Positions 7,535 to 17,782 are shown, numbered from the stretch's first letter. The stretch is 64,000 nucleotides of DNA from PRO6 sp035565775 (GCA_035565775.1 DATMRW010000028.1:186001-250000), one strand, 5' to 3'. Made by a program: numbers and translations. Notes: generated from the letters alone by a model not told the origin.

Positions 7535-8797
7535 ATGGACCAGCCAGTTAAGCCAGCTTACGACAACCTCGTCCGGCCCGCTCCGACGGCGAAAGAGAAG
7601 AAATCGCCCCGTCGGCGGCGGGGCTTGGTGCTGCTGCTGATCGCGGCGCTTGCTGGCGCCGTCTTCTGGTGGGCGAGTCGGCCGCGGCCGGGACCGCCGA
7701 GCCGTCCGCCGCAGCCGATGTCGATCGTTCCCGGCCCGGTCACAACAGGCGACGTCGGCATCAATCTGAACGCTCTGGGCACGGTGACCTCGCTCGCCAC
7801 CGTAACGATCAAAAGCCAGATCAGCGGACAGCTCATCCGGGTCGTCTTCACCGAGGGGCAGGAGGTAAAGAAGGGCGATCTCCTCGCGGAAATCGATCCG
7901 CGCCCCTATGAGGCAGCGCTGGCCCAAGCCAAGGGACAGCTCGCCCGCGACCAGGCGCTGCTCAAAGGCTCGCAGGTCGACCTCGCGCGCTATCAGGGGC
8001 TGGCCGCCCAGAACGCCGTTCCCCGCCAGACGCTGGACACCCAGGTTGCGCAGGTCGCCCAAAATGAAGGTACCGTTGCCGCCGACCGCGCGGCGGTGCA
8101 GACCGCCGAAGTCAATCTGCAGTATTGCCGGATCCTGTCCCCCGTCGATGGCCGGGTCGGCCTGCGCCAGGTCGATCAGGGCAACTACGTGACGCCGGGC
8201 GACACCAACGGCCTCGTTGTCATCACGCAACTGCAGCCGATCAGCGTTCTCTTCACGCTCCCGGAGGACAATCTTCAGCTCGTCTCGAAGCGCCTCCATG
8301 AAGGCGCAACGCTTCCCACGGCCGCATATAGTCGCGACGGCAAAACCAAACTCGCCGAGGGCACGCTGAACACCTTCGACAGCCAGATCGACCCGACGAC
8401 CGGCACCATCAAACTGCGCGCGCAATTCAATAACGAGGCGCGGACGCTATTTCCCAACCAGTTCGTGAACATTCGCCTGCTGGTCAACACCTTGAAAAAC
8501 GTCACCGTAATGCCGACCGCAGGCATTCAGCGCGGCGCCCCCGGCACGTTCGCCTATCTCATCAATCCCGACGACACCGTCTCGGTTCGGAAGATCACGC
8601 TCGGCGTCACCGATGGCGATCGCGCAGAGGTGGACTCCGGCCTCTCGCCCGGCGATCGGGTCGTCATCGACGGCGCGGACCGCCTGCGTGACGGCGCAAA
8701 GATCATCATCCGGGCTGAAGCCACGAAGCCCGCTCCGCCCCAAGCGACACCTGCGTCCAACTCCCAGAACGGGCAGAACAACCGGCCAAGCAAATGA
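7535..8797 (+). CDS. mdtA: RND efflux periplasmic adaptor subunit (MdtA-like)
   Basis: A 420-residue membrane-fusion protein. One N-terminal membrane anchor (LVLLLIAALAGAVFWWA) is followed by the barrel-sandwich half-motif SQISGQLIRVVFTEGQEVKKGD. A coiled-coil hairpin of Ala/Gln-rich repeats comes next, then the second lipoyl half (ILSPVDGRVGLRQVDQGN) and beta-barrel domains. It links the inner-membrane RND pump to the outer-membrane channel. Its stop codon overlaps the next gene by 4 bases (ATGA), so it heads a four-gene efflux operon. Multidrug or bile-salt-type substrates are known for MdtABC homologues; none can be specified here. Confidence 0.92.
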   Translation: MDQPVKPAYDNLVRPAPTAKEKKSPRRRRGLVLLLIAALAGAVFWWASRPRPGPPSRPPQPMSIVPGPVTTGDVGINLNALGTVTSLATVTIKSQISGQLIRVVFTEGQEVKKGDLLAEIDPRPYEAALAQAKGQLARDQALLKGSQVDLARYQGLAAQNAVPRQTLDTQVAQVAQNEGTVAADRAAVQTAEVNLQYCRILSPVDGRVGLRQVDQGNYVTPGDTNGLVVITQLQPISVLFTLPEDNLQLVSKRLHEGATLPTAAYSRDGKTKLAEGTLNTFDSQIDPTTGTIKLRAQFNNEARTLFPNQFVNIRLLVNTLKNVTVMPTAGIQRGAPGTFAYLINPDDTVSVRKITLGVTDGDRAEVDSGLSPGDRVVIDGADRLRDGAKIIIRAEATKPAPPQATPASNSQNGQNNRPSK

Positions 8798-11700
8798 GTC
8801 CATCGCGGCCATTCATCCTCCGGCCGGTCGCCACCACCCTTCTGATGGCGGCGGTGATGCTGACTGGCATCATCGCGTTCCGCTTCCTTCCCGTCGCGGC
8901 ATTGCCCGAGGTGGATTATCCCACCATTCAGGTGCAGACGTTCTATCCGGGCGCGAGCCCCGAGGTGATGACATCCGCAGTCACCGCGCCGCTCGAAGTG
9001 CAATTCGGCCAGATGCCCAACCTCAGCCAGATGAGCTCGGTGTCTTCGGGCGGCTCCTCGGTCATCACCCTTCAATTCGGCCTCAGCATTTCGCTCGATG
9101 TCGCCGAACAGGAAGTGCAGGCGGCGATCAACGCTGCCGGCAACCTCCTGCCGGCGGATCTGCCCGCGCCGCCGATCTACGCCAAGGTCAATCCCGCAGA
9201 CGCACCGATCCTGACCCTCGGGCTGACATCCGCGACGATGCCGCTCACGCAGGTACAGGACCTTGCGGATACCCGTCTGGCACAGAAAATTTCGCAACTT
9301 CCGGGCGTCGGACTCGTCAGCATCAGCGGCGGCCAGCGCCCCGCGGTGCGTGTGCGCGCCGACATCCGCAAGCTCGCCGCCTATGACCTCAACATCGACG
9401 ACTTGCGCACGACGCTGAGCACGACCAACGTCAACATCCCGAAAGGCAACTTCGACGGCCCCATGCGGGCCTACACCATCAACTCCAACGACCAGATCAG
9501 ACAGGCGAGCGACTATCGACCCTTGATCGTCGCCTACAAGAACGGCGCGCCGGTGCGCCTCAGCGATCTCGGCGACGTCATCGACGGCGCGCAGAATGAC
9601 AAGCTCGGCGCATGGATGAACCGCGAACCGGCTGTCATCCTCAATATCCAGCGCCAGCCCGGCGCCAATGTCATCGCTGTTGCCGACGGCATCAAGGCGC
9701 TGCTGCCGCAACTGCAGGCTTCGCTTCCGTCGGCTATCGACGTCTCGATCCTCACCGATCGAACCGTGACGATCCGTGCTTCGGTGCGCGACGTCGAATA
9801 TGAGCTGCTGCTCGCCGTCGTCCTCGTGGTGCTGGTGATCTTCGTCTTTCTCCGCAGCACGCGGGCAACCTTCATCCCCAGCCTGTCGGTACCGCTCTCA
9901 CTCGTCGGCACTCTCGGCATTATGTATCTCGCAGGCTTCAGCCTGAACAACCTGACCCTGATGGCGCTGACCATTGCGACCGGGTTCGTCGTCGATGACG
10001 CGATCGTCGTGATCGAAAACATTTCGCGCTACGTCGAGGAAGGGGAAACGCCGCTCGAGGCCGCGCTGCGCGGCTCCGAACAGATCGGCTTCACCATCAT
10101 TTCGCTAACGGTGTCCCTGATCGCCGTGCTGATCCCGCTCCTCTTCATGGGCGACGTTGTCGGCCGCCTGTTCCGCGAGTTCGCCATCACGCTTTCGATC
10201 ACGATTCTGATTTCCGGCGTCGTGTCGCTAACCCTCGTGCCGATGGCCTGCGCAAAGCTGCTGCGGCCGACGGCCGAGGTCAGGGAAAATGCCTTCCAGC
10301 GGCTCAGCCGGGAGGCGTTCGACCAGCTCGTCGCCGCCTATGGCCGCGCGCTGAACTGGACACTGGACCGCCAGACACTCGTGCTGCTCGTCGCGCTCGG
10401 CACGTTCGCTCTGACGACGGTGCTGTATATCGTCATTCCCAAGGGCTTCTTCCCGCGTCAGGACACGGGCGTCATCCAGGTGATCACCGATGCGCCGCAG
10501 ACGATCTCCTATGCCGCGATGGCCGAACGCCAGCAGGAACTCGCCAGCGTCATTCTCAAAGACCCGGATGTCGACAGCCTGTCGTCCTTCATCGGCGTGG
10601 ACGGCACCAACACGACGTTGAACAGCGGCCGCATGCTGATCAACCTCAAGCCGCACGAGCAACGCCAGTCCGGCATCGACGGGGTGATGGACCGGATCAA
10701 GGCCGCGACGGAAAACGTTCACGGCATCATGCTCTACATGCAGCCGGTGCAGGATCTCACCATCGAGACGACTGTCAGCCGCACGCAATATCAGTTCACC
10801 TTGCAGGACGCCGACGCCGCCCAACTCACCGACTGGACGTCGAGGCTTGTCGCAAAACTCAGGGACCTGCCGCAGATCACCGATGTTGCCAGCGATCTGT
10901 CTTCGCAGGGACTGGCGGTGTTCGTCGATATCGACCGCGATCAGGCTGCGCGTTTCGGCATCACTCCGGCGACGATCGACAATGCCCTGTATGACTCGTT
11001 CGGCCAGCGGATCGTCTCGACGATCTTTACCACGACCAACCAATACCGCGTCATTCTCGAAGCCGCTCCCCAATTCCAGACCTCGCTGGAATCCCTTTCG
11101 TCGATCCATCTGCCCTCGTCGGTGGGCACGACGCCGGTCCCGCTTGGCGTCGTCGCCAAGATCCGCGAGACCAATGCCCCGCTGCAGATTTCGCATCTCG
11201 GACAGTTTCCGTCGACTACGATTTCCTTCAATCTTGCGCCAGGCGCATCGCTCGGCAGCGCCCTCTCCGCCATCCAGCAGGCGGAAACCGAGCTGGCCAT
11301 GCCGCTCAGCGTGATCAGTACGTTTCAGGGCACGGCAAAGGCGTTCCAGTCCTCGCTCACCAACCAGATCTACCTCATCATCGCCGCCATCGTTACCGTC
11401 TATATCGTCCTCGGCGTGCTCTATGAGAGCTTCGTCCACCCGCTGACGATCCTCTCGACCCTGCCCTCCGCCGGCATCGGCGCATTGCTCGCGCTGATGA
11501 TCGCGGGCGACGAACTGACCATCGTCGCCATCATCGGCATCATCCTGCTGATCGGCATCGTGAAGAAAAACGCGATCATGATGATCGACTTCGCCCTCGA
11601 TGCCGAGCGTAACGAAGGCAGGCCGCCGCGCGAGGCGATCTACCAGGCTTGCCTGCTGCGCTTCCGCCCAATTTTGATGACGACCTTGGCGGCGATGCTC

Positions 11701-11892
11701 GGGGCGCTGCCCTTGATGCTGGGCACAGGCGTCGGCTCTGAGCTCAGAAGCCCGCTCGGCATCACCATCGTCGGCGGCCTTTTGGTCAGCCAGTTGCTGA
11801 CGCTATTCACGACCCCGGTGATCTATCTCTGGTTCGACCGGCTCGCCCGGCGCATTGCGCAGCAACCGTCCGGCATCAGCGAAACAGGCTGA
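8794..11892 (+). CDS. mdtB: RND efflux permease (MdtB-like)
   Basis: A full-length 1032-residue RND pump. The N-terminus SRPFILRPVATTLLMAAV is typical of the HAE1 family. The helix-4 proton relay is VVDDAIVVIEN (D401, D402), and the helix-10 lysine pair is GIVKKNAIMMIDFA (K924, K925). The two large periplasmic loops have the expected size. It is translationally coupled to the adaptor and followed after 10 bases by a second RND gene. In Escherichia coli MdtB and MdtC form a heterotrimer, and this arrangement suggests the same here. Confidence 0.94.
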   Translation: MSPSRPFILRPVATTLLMAAVMLTGIIAFRFLPVAALPEVDYPTIQVQTFYPGASPEVMTSAVTAPLEVQFGQMPNLSQMSSVSSGGSSVITLQFGLSISLDVAEQEVQAAINAAGNLLPADLPAPPIYAKVNPADAPILTLGLTSATMPLTQVQDLADTRLAQKISQLPGVGLVSISGGQRPAVRVRADIRKLAAYDLNIDDLRTTLSTTNVNIPKGNFDGPMRAYTINSNDQIRQASDYRPLIVAYKNGAPVRLSDLGDVIDGAQNDKLGAWMNREPAVILNIQRQPGANVIAVADGIKALLPQLQASLPSAIDVSILTDRTVTIRASVRDVEYELLLAVVLVVLVIFVFLRSTRATFIPSLSVPLSLVGTLGIMYLAGFSLNNLTLMALTIATGFVVDDAIVVIENISRYVEEGETPLEAALRGSEQIGFTIISLTVSLIAVLIPLLFMGDVVGRLFREFAITLSITILISGVVSLTLVPMACAKLLRPTAEVRENAFQRLSREAFDQLVAAYGRALNWTLDRQTLVLLVALGTFALTTVLYIVIPKGFFPRQDTGVIQVITDAPQTISYAAMAERQQELASVILKDPDVDSLSSFIGVDGTNTTLNSGRMLINLKPHEQRQSGIDGVMDRIKAATENVHGIMLYMQPVQDLTIETTVSRTQYQFTLQDADAAQLTDWTSRLVAKLRDLPQITDVASDLSSQGLAVFVDIDRDQAARFGITPATIDNALYDSFGQRIVSTIFTTTNQYRVILEAAPQFQTSLESLSSIHLPSSVGTTPVPLGVVAKIRETNAPLQISHLGQFPSTTISFNLAPGASLGSALSAIQQAETELAMPLSVISTFQGTAKAFQSSLTNQIYLIIAAIVTVYIVLGVLYESFVHPLTILSTLPSAGIGALLALMIAGDELTIVAIIGIILLIGIVKKNAIMMIDFALDAERNEGRPPREAIYQACLLRFRPILMTTLAAMLGALPLMLGTGVGSELRSPLGITIVGGLLVSQLLTLFTTPVIYLWFDRLARRIAQQPSGISETG

Positions 11893-11902
11893 GGGCTGCG
11901 TC

Positions 11903-14900
11903 ATGAGCCTCTCCAGCCCCTTCATCCGCCGTCCGGTCGCCACCACGCTGCTCACCTTCGGACTGGCTGCGGTCGGCGTGGTCGCTTTTTTCCAGCTCCC
12001 GGTCGCGCCGCTGCCGCAGATCGACTTTCCGACGATTTCCGTCCAGGCCGTTCTGCCGGGTGCCAGCCCCGAGGACGTCGCAACAACCCTCGCCAGCCCG
12101 CTCGAGCGCCACCTCGGCCAGATTGCGGACGTCACCGAAATGACGTCGACGAGCACGGTCGGCGGAACGCGGATCAACCTGCAGTTCGGGCTTGCTCGGG
12201 ACATCGACGGCGCTGCCCGCGACGTGCAGGCTGCGATCAATGCCGCGAGCGCAGATCTGCCAACGAGCCTCCGGCTCAACCCCACCTACCGCAAGGTCAA
12301 CCCGGCCGATGCCCCGGTGCTGATCATGACCCTGACTTCGGACATCCTCCAGCCCGCGAGCCTGTTCGATGCGGCATCGACCGTGCTCGCGCAAAAGCTG
12401 TCGCAGGTCGAAGGCGTCGGCGAAGTGATCGTGGGCGGCGGATCCCTCCCGGCGGTGCGTGCAGAGCTGATCCCCCAGGCGCTCTTCAAATACGGCATCG
12501 GCCTTGAGGACGTGCGCGCGGCGCTGGCGGCCGCCAATGCGAACAGCCCGAAAGGCGCGATCGATGTCGGCGATCGGCGCTATCAGATCTATGCCAACGA
12601 CCAGGCAATCAAAGCGGATGATTACAGATCGCTGATCATCGCCTATCGCAACGGCGCACCGGTGCGGCTGTCGGACGTCGGCGAAGTCAACGATTCCGTG
12701 GAGAACCTTCGTAACGCCGGCCTCGCCAACGGCAAACCGGCGGCGCTGATCGTGCTCTTCCGGCAGCCGGGGGCCAACATCATCGGCATCTCCGACCGGG
12801 TAACGGCCCTGATGCCGCAATTGCGCGCCTCGGTGTCGCCAGCGATCGACCTCGAGATCGCCGTCGATCGCTCGACCACCATTCGCGCCTCGCTCAGGGA
12901 TGTCGAGCGAACGCTCTTGATCGCAGTCGGGCTGGTCATCGTCGTTGTCTTCGCTTTCCTGCGCAACGGCCGTGCAACCCTCATCCCCGTAGTCGCCGTA
13001 TCGGTATCGCTGATCGCGACCTTCGCCGTGATGTATCTGTTCGGCTACAGCCTCGACAACCTCTCGTTGATGGCGCTGACGGTGGCGACGGGCTTCGTGG
13101 TGGACGATGCCATCGTGGTTCTGGAAAACATCTCGCGGCATATCGAGAGCGGCCTGTCGCCGCTCGACGCCGCACTGAAAGGCGCAAAGGAAGTCGGCTT
13201 CACCGTCATGTCCATGAGCGTGTCGCTGATCGCTGTCTTCATCCCGATCCTGCTCATGGGCGGCATTGTCGGCCGCCTGTTCCGCGAATTTGCGGTGACG
13301 ATTTCGATCGCGATCTTGATCTCGCTCCTGATCTCTCTCGCCACCACCCCGATGATGTGCGCCGTTCTCTTGCGAAGCCGGAACGACGAGCGCCACGGCA
13401 GGCTCTATGCCATCAGCGAACACGGCTTCAATGCGATGCTCGGCCTCTACCGACGCTCGCTCACGGTCGCGCTGGCCCATCCACTTTCCGTCCTGATGGT
13501 GCTCATTTGCGTGTTCGCGCTGAACTTTTATCTCTACGTCGTCATTCCAAAAGGTTTTTTCCCGCAGCAGGATACAGGACGCATTGTCGGCTCGATCCAG
13601 GCGGACCAGAGCATCTCTTTTCAGTTGATGAGGCAGAAGCTGACCCAGTTCGTCCAGATCGTTCAGCAGGACCGCGCGGTGAAAACCGTCGTGGGGTTCA
13701 CCGGCATCGGCCAGACCAATTCCGGTGTGATCTATATCGCGCTGCGCCCGCTCAGCGAACGAAAGAGCTCCGCGGATCAGGTGATCGCGCGGCTTCGGCA
13801 AAAACTGGCCGTGGTGCCCGGCGCCACGCTGTTCTTGCAGGCTGTCCAGGATATCCGCATCGGCGGCCGGCTCACCAACGCGCAGTATCAATACACGCTG
13901 CAAGGCCCCTCGCTTCAAGATATTGACGAATGGACGCCGCACATCACCGCCGCGCTGCAGGCCGACCCGCGCCTCGTCGACGTCAACAGCGACCAGCAGA
14001 ACAAGGGGCTGGAAACCCGCCTCGTCATCAACCGCGACTCCGCGGCGCGGCTCGGGCTCACCGTCGCCCAGATCGACAACACGCTCTATGACGCCTTCGG
14101 CCAGCGGCAGGTATCCACCATCTACGTCGCCCGCAACCAGTATCATGTCATCATGGAGGTGGCGCCGCGCTTCTGGCAGGATCCCGAAACGCTCAGGGAG
14201 ATTTTCATCAGCACGGCGGGCGCATCCGTCACCGGCTCGCAGGCAACCAATGCCGTTGCCGGAACCGTGGTCGCACCGGGTGCCAGAACCAGCTCCGCCA
14301 ATCTCAATGCTGCACGAAATCTCGCCACCAATTCGATCGGGGCAACTGGCAAGGGCGTTTCATCCACCGGCTCCGCCGTCAGCACATCGCAGGAAACCAT
14401 GATCCCGCTGGCGGCAGTCGCCTCCTTGGCTCGGGGATCGACGCCCCTTGCCGTCAATCACCAGGGCCTGCTCGTCGCCAACACGATTTCGTTCAATCTG
14501 CCGCCCAATGTCTCGCTCAGCGACGCCGTCGATGTGATCGAAAGCACGATGCGTCGGATCGGCGTCCCCGCCAACATCCACGGCACTTTCCAGGGCACGG
14601 CAAAAGCCTTTCAGGACTCGCTCGCCACCCAGCCCTACCTCATCCTCGCCGCCCTGTTGACGATCTATATCGTGCTCGGCGTGCTCTATGAGAGTTTCGC
14701 TCATCCCTTTACCATTCTTTCGACCCTGCCCTCCGCCGGCGTCGGTGCTCTGCTCGCGCTGATGATCTTCAATACCGAGTTCAGCATCATGGCCCTGATC
14801 GGCGTCATCCTGCTGATCGGCATCGTGAAGAAAAACGCGATCATGATGATCGACTTCGCGCTCGATGCCGAGCGCACCCGAGGCCTGTCCTCGGCGGACG

Positions 14901-15178
14901 CGATCTATGAAGCCTGCCTGCTGCGGTTTCGCCCGATCATGATGACGACCGCGGCTGCGATGCTCGGCGCGCTCCCTCTTGCGCTTGGCATCGGTGAAGG
15001 CAGCGAACTGCGTCGCCCCCTCGGCATCGCCATTGTCGGCGGCCTCATCCTGAGCCAGATCCTGACGCTCTACACGACGCCGGTGATCTACCTCTACATC
15101 GACCGGTTCCGGCTGTGGGCGCAGCGCGTTCGGGTATCTCGCGGGCTGTCCGGAACCCGCGCGCAGCCCGGCGAATGA
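11903..15178 (+). CDS. mdtC: RND efflux permease (MdtC-like) with an extra periplasmic segment
   Basis: A 1091-residue RND pump starting MSLSSPFIRRPVATT (ATG 11903). The helix-4 pair is D401/D402 and the helix-10 lysine K977. Compared with the neighbouring pump, the distance between these motifs is 52 residues longer. The extra length is an Ala/Ser/Thr/Gly-rich stretch at about residues 770-832 in the second periplasmic loop, where the docking domain lies. The frame is continuous and flanking sequence is normal, so this is an insertion and not an error. It probably pairs with the MdtB-like protein. Confidence 0.93.
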   Translation: MSLSSPFIRRPVATTLLTFGLAAVGVVAFFQLPVAPLPQIDFPTISVQAVLPGASPEDVATTLASPLERHLGQIADVTEMTSTSTVGGTRINLQFGLARDIDGAARDVQAAINAASADLPTSLRLNPTYRKVNPADAPVLIMTLTSDILQPASLFDAASTVLAQKLSQVEGVGEVIVGGGSLPAVRAELIPQALFKYGIGLEDVRAALAAANANSPKGAIDVGDRRYQIYANDQAIKADDYRSLIIAYRNGAPVRLSDVGEVNDSVENLRNAGLANGKPAALIVLFRQPGANIIGISDRVTALMPQLRASVSPAIDLEIAVDRSTTIRASLRDVERTLLIAVGLVIVVVFAFLRNGRATLIPVVAVSVSLIATFAVMYLFGYSLDNLSLMALTVATGFVVDDAIVVLENISRHIESGLSPLDAALKGAKEVGFTVMSMSVSLIAVFIPILLMGGIVGRLFREFAVTISIAILISLLISLATTPMMCAVLLRSRNDERHGRLYAISEHGFNAMLGLYRRSLTVALAHPLSVLMVLICVFALNFYLYVVIPKGFFPQQDTGRIVGSIQADQSISFQLMRQKLTQFVQIVQQDRAVKTVVGFTGIGQTNSGVIYIALRPLSERKSSADQVIARLRQKLAVVPGATLFLQAVQDIRIGGRLTNAQYQYTLQGPSLQDIDEWTPHITAALQADPRLVDVNSDQQNKGLETRLVINRDSAARLGLTVAQIDNTLYDAFGQRQVSTIYVARNQYHVIMEVAPRFWQDPETLREIFISTAGASVTGSQATNAVAGTVVAPGARTSSANLNAARNLATNSIGATGKGVSSTGSAVSTSQETMIPLAAVASLARGSTPLAVNHQGLLVANTISFNLPPNVSLSDAVDVIESTMRRIGVPANIHGTFQGTAKAFQDSLATQPYLILAALLTIYIVLGVLYESFAHPFTILSTLPSAGVGALLALMIFNTEFSIMALIGVILLIGIVKKNAIMMIDFALDAERTRGLSSADAIYEACLLRFRPIMMTTAAAMLGALPLALGIGEGSELRRPLGIAIVGGLILSQILTLYTTPVIYLYIDRFRLWAQRVRVSRGLSGTRAQPGE

Positions 15179-15266
15179 CGGCAAGCCATCAGCATCATCC
15201 AAGATCGGTCTTGCGGTTTGCCGAAAGCTGGCAAATCATAGCCCCGTTGTCTGGGTGGGGGGCGAA

Positions 15267-16772
15267 ATGCGCAGGGCTGCGGCTCGATCGGCGTCCGGGG
15301 TCGTCACGAAAGGCGCAGCCAAGTCTCCCCGCGTCCAGCTCCTCGTCATCGCGATGGTTTCTCCGCTGCTATCGGGCTGCTTTCTCGGCACCGAGCACCC
15401 CTCGATCGATATTCCGTTCCCGTCGCGATACCGCGAGGGCCCGAAATCCGAGAAAGCGGCGGAAGCAGCGCTCCCGGCGCTCGACTGGTGGCGGGGCTTC
15501 GGCTCGTCGGAACTGACGAGCCTGATGGAGGATGCGCAGGTCGCCAACCTCGACATCGCCGTCGCGTTCGCCCAAATCGTTCAGGCGGAAGCCCAAGTCG
15601 GGATCGCCGGCGCGCCGCTATTGCCCAACGTCACGGGAGTCGCCAACGCCGAAACCGTCCGAACGGCAGCGACCACATTTGGCAGCGGCACTGGCGTGCC
15701 GATCAAATTCGACCAATACAATGTCGGCCTCACCGCCAGCTACATGCTGGATTTCTGGGGCAAGAACCGGGCGACCTTCAACGCAGCCGAACAGAACGCG
15801 ATCGTCGCGCGCTACAATCGCGATGTCGTCACGCTGACGGCGCTGGCCACCGTCGCCAATACCTACTTCCAGATATTGGCAGCACGCGACCAGATCGCGG
15901 TCGTTCGCAACAACATCAATGCTGCAGAGCGCATCCTCAGAGTCGTCCACGATCAGTTTGCCGGCGGCACGGCATCGCAGCTCGAAGTCTCGCAGCAGGA
16001 GGCGCTGGTCTCGACGCTGCGCGCATCGCTCCCGCCATTGGAAGTCACCCTCCGCCAAAACATCGCAGCGCTCGCGGTCCTCGTCGCGCGCGTGCCGGCC
16101 GACTTCGATATAAAGAAAAAAACGACAACGCGCCTGCCGATCCCCCGTGTGACGCCGGGCCTGCCATCCACGCTGCTCAATCAGAGGCCGGACGTGCGCC
16201 AGGCCGAGGCCCAGCTCGCGGCATCGAATTTCAGCGTCGAAGCGGCGCGCGCGGCGTTCTTCCCGCAGATCCAGCTCACCGGCCAGACCGGCTTTCAAAG
16301 CAACGCGCTGTCGGCATTGTTTGTCCCCGGCGCGTGGTACTACACGGTTGCGGCGGGCCTGACGCAGCCGATCTTCGACGGTTTTCTGCTGCAAAGCCAG
16401 TTGCAGCAGGCCAAGGGCGTGCAGCTTCAATCGCTGCAGGCCTATCGCAAGGCCATTCTGTCCGCCTTCTCCGATGTCGAAAAAGGGCTCGTCGCACTCA
16501 AGCAGTACACCCTGCAGGAGCGCCTGCAGGAAGAAGCCGTCCGCAATTCGCAAAAGGCGTTTGACGTGTCGGAGGCCCAATTCCGCGGCGGCACCGTCAG
16601 TCTCATCATCGTTCTGCAAACGCAGCAGACTCTGTTCGCAGCCCAGCAAACACTCGTTCAGGTGCGCCTGTCTAAACTTTTGGCGGCCATAAGCCTGTTT
16701 CAGGCGCTGGGCGGAGGCTGGAGCCCGGCGGAGGTCGCGGCGATCAATCCGTCCGCCGTCCCCCGCAGGTAG
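15267..16772 (+). CDS. Outer-membrane efflux factor lipoprotein (NodT/OprM family)
   Basis: About 501 residues. The N-terminal signal ends in lipobox LLSGC (lipidated Cys near residue 37). Two outer-membrane-efflux repeats follow, each with long alpha-hairpins; LDWWRGFGSSELTSLMEDA and the second-half NQRPDVRQAEAQLAASNF are typical of NodT/OprM proteins. It would form the trimeric outer-membrane exit duct for the two pumps upstream. ATG at 15267 follows a G-rich ribosome-binding stretch; a GTG at 15255 is possible. It lies 88 bases after the MdtC-like gene and converges on the IclR gene. Confidence 0.92.
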   Translation: MRRAAARSASGVVTKGAAKSPRVQLLVIAMVSPLLSGCFLGTEHPSIDIPFPSRYREGPKSEKAAEAALPALDWWRGFGSSELTSLMEDAQVANLDIAVAFAQIVQAEAQVGIAGAPLLPNVTGVANAETVRTAATTFGSGTGVPIKFDQYNVGLTASYMLDFWGKNRATFNAAEQNAIVARYNRDVVTLTALATVANTYFQILAARDQIAVVRNNINAAERILRVVHDQFAGGTASQLEVSQQEALVSTLRASLPPLEVTLRQNIAALAVLVARVPADFDIKKKTTTRLPIPRVTPGLPSTLLNQRPDVRQAEAQLAASNFSVEAARAAFFPQIQLTGQTGFQSNALSALFVPGAWYYTVAAGLTQPIFDGFLLQSQLQQAKGVQLQSLQAYRKAILSAFSDVEKGLVALKQYTLQERLQEEAVRNSQKAFDVSEAQFRGGTVSLIIVLQTQQTLFAAQQTLVQVRLSKLLAAISLFQALGGGWSPAEVAAINPSAVPRR

Positions 16773-16781
16773 CAACCGCCG

Positions 16782-17696
16782 TTATGGACTCCAGCCGGCG
16801 GTGGCGGAAATGGTTCTGGACCGCTCGCGCAAGGCATTGGCGATCGGGCCATTGAGGGCGTCGTCGAGCGTGCCGACCGGGCCCATCACCGTGATCGCCG
16901 CGATCATCGAGCCGTTCTGGTCGAAGATCGGCGCCGACAACGAGGTGAAATTCGCGAGCAGCGCGTCGCGGCAATAGCTGACGCCCGCGGCCCGGATCGT
17001 CGCGCGCATCGCCTCGACTTCCGCCATGTTGACCGGGGTGCCATCCGAGCTTTTCTCCGGCGGCCGCCGGCTCTCGTCGGCGAGTTCCTGCACGAGCAGG
17101 CTCTTGGTGTATTCGAGTGGCAAATGGGCGAGAAAGTTGCGCCCCAGCGCCGAGCGGAGCAGCGTCAGCACGGTCCCCACCCGCAACTCGAGAATTGGCC
17201 GTGCGCCGCCACTTTCCACGCGATAGACGATCGTCGGGCCGCGATTACCCCAGACGCCGAGGAACACCGTCTGCCCGACGCTGTTCGCAAGCTCCGCCAT
17301 CACCGGCCGCGCCGCAGTGAACACGTCGAACTGCTCGATCGCGGCCATGCCGAGCTTGAGGGCATACGGCCCGAGAGCGTAACATCCGGTATCCTCCTCC
17401 TGGCGGACGATGCCAACCGCCTGAAAACTCACCAGATAATAGTGAACGTTCGCGGCCGACATCTCCGTGCCCGCCGCGATCATCTTTAGAGGCACCGGCC
17501 GCAGCGCCGTGCGCAGATAATCGAGGATCCGGAAACCGATCTCGATCGACTGGATGCCCCGCCGCCCGTCCTTTTTCGGCTTCTCTTCAGCCTTCGAACT
17601 GATGGAGGCAGCGTTCCTCACCGCCGATTTTTTTGCGGCACGCGGCGCGGCGACGGCTCCGACTCTCTTTGCAGCCAATTGCTTTTTCCAAGTCAT
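16782..17696 (-). CDS. IclR family transcriptional regulator
   Basis: A 304-residue regulator with an unusual basic, Ala/Lys-rich N-terminal tail of about 45 residues. An IclR winged helix-turn-helix follows (IQSIEIGFRILDYLRTA; LKMIAAGTEMSAANVHYYL), then a GAF-like effector domain (YALGPYALKLGMAAIE; LSAPIFDQNGSMIAAITVMG). It is divergent from the MHS carrier gene with 155 bases between starts. The gap contains an AT-rich palindrome at 17770-17782 that could be its operator. It probably controls the carrier and nitrilase genes. Confidence 0.9.
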   Translation of the reverse strand: MTWKKQLAAKRVGAVAAPRAAKKSAVRNAASISSKAEEKPKKDGRRGIQSIEIGFRILDYLRTALRPVPLKMIAAGTEMSAANVHYYLVSFQAVGIVRQEEDTGCYALGPYALKLGMAAIEQFDVFTAARPVMAELANSVGQTVFLGVWGNRGPTIVYRVESGGARPILELRVGTVLTLLRSALGRNFLAHLPLEYTKSLLVQELADESRRPPEKSSDGTPVNMAEVEAMRATIRAAGVSYCRDALLANFTSLSAPIFDQNGSMIAAITVMGPVGTLDDALNGPIANALRERSRTISATAGWSP

Positions 17697-17769
17697 TTCA
17701 AGGGGTTCTGACGGGAACCCAAGGTGCCCAATATGCGCGAAGGGTGTGGAAACATCAAGCTTGCGTCAT

Positions 17770-17782
17770 TTGATATTATCAA
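17770..17782. promoter_or_regulatory. Candidate IclR operator palindrome
   Basis: TTGATATTATCAA is a perfect inverted repeat with 6-base arms TTGATA/TATCAA and one central base. It lies in the divergent region between the IclR gene (start 17696) and the MHS carrier (start 17852). Length and position suit an IclR dimer site, but the motif is AT-rich and could occur by chance. Confidence 0.45.

Noticed and set aside
11876..14146. 756-codon open frame antisense to the MdtC-like gene
   Set aside because: It is a shadow of high third-position GC in the RND gene. The translation is rich in Asp/Arg/Gln repeats with no domain character.
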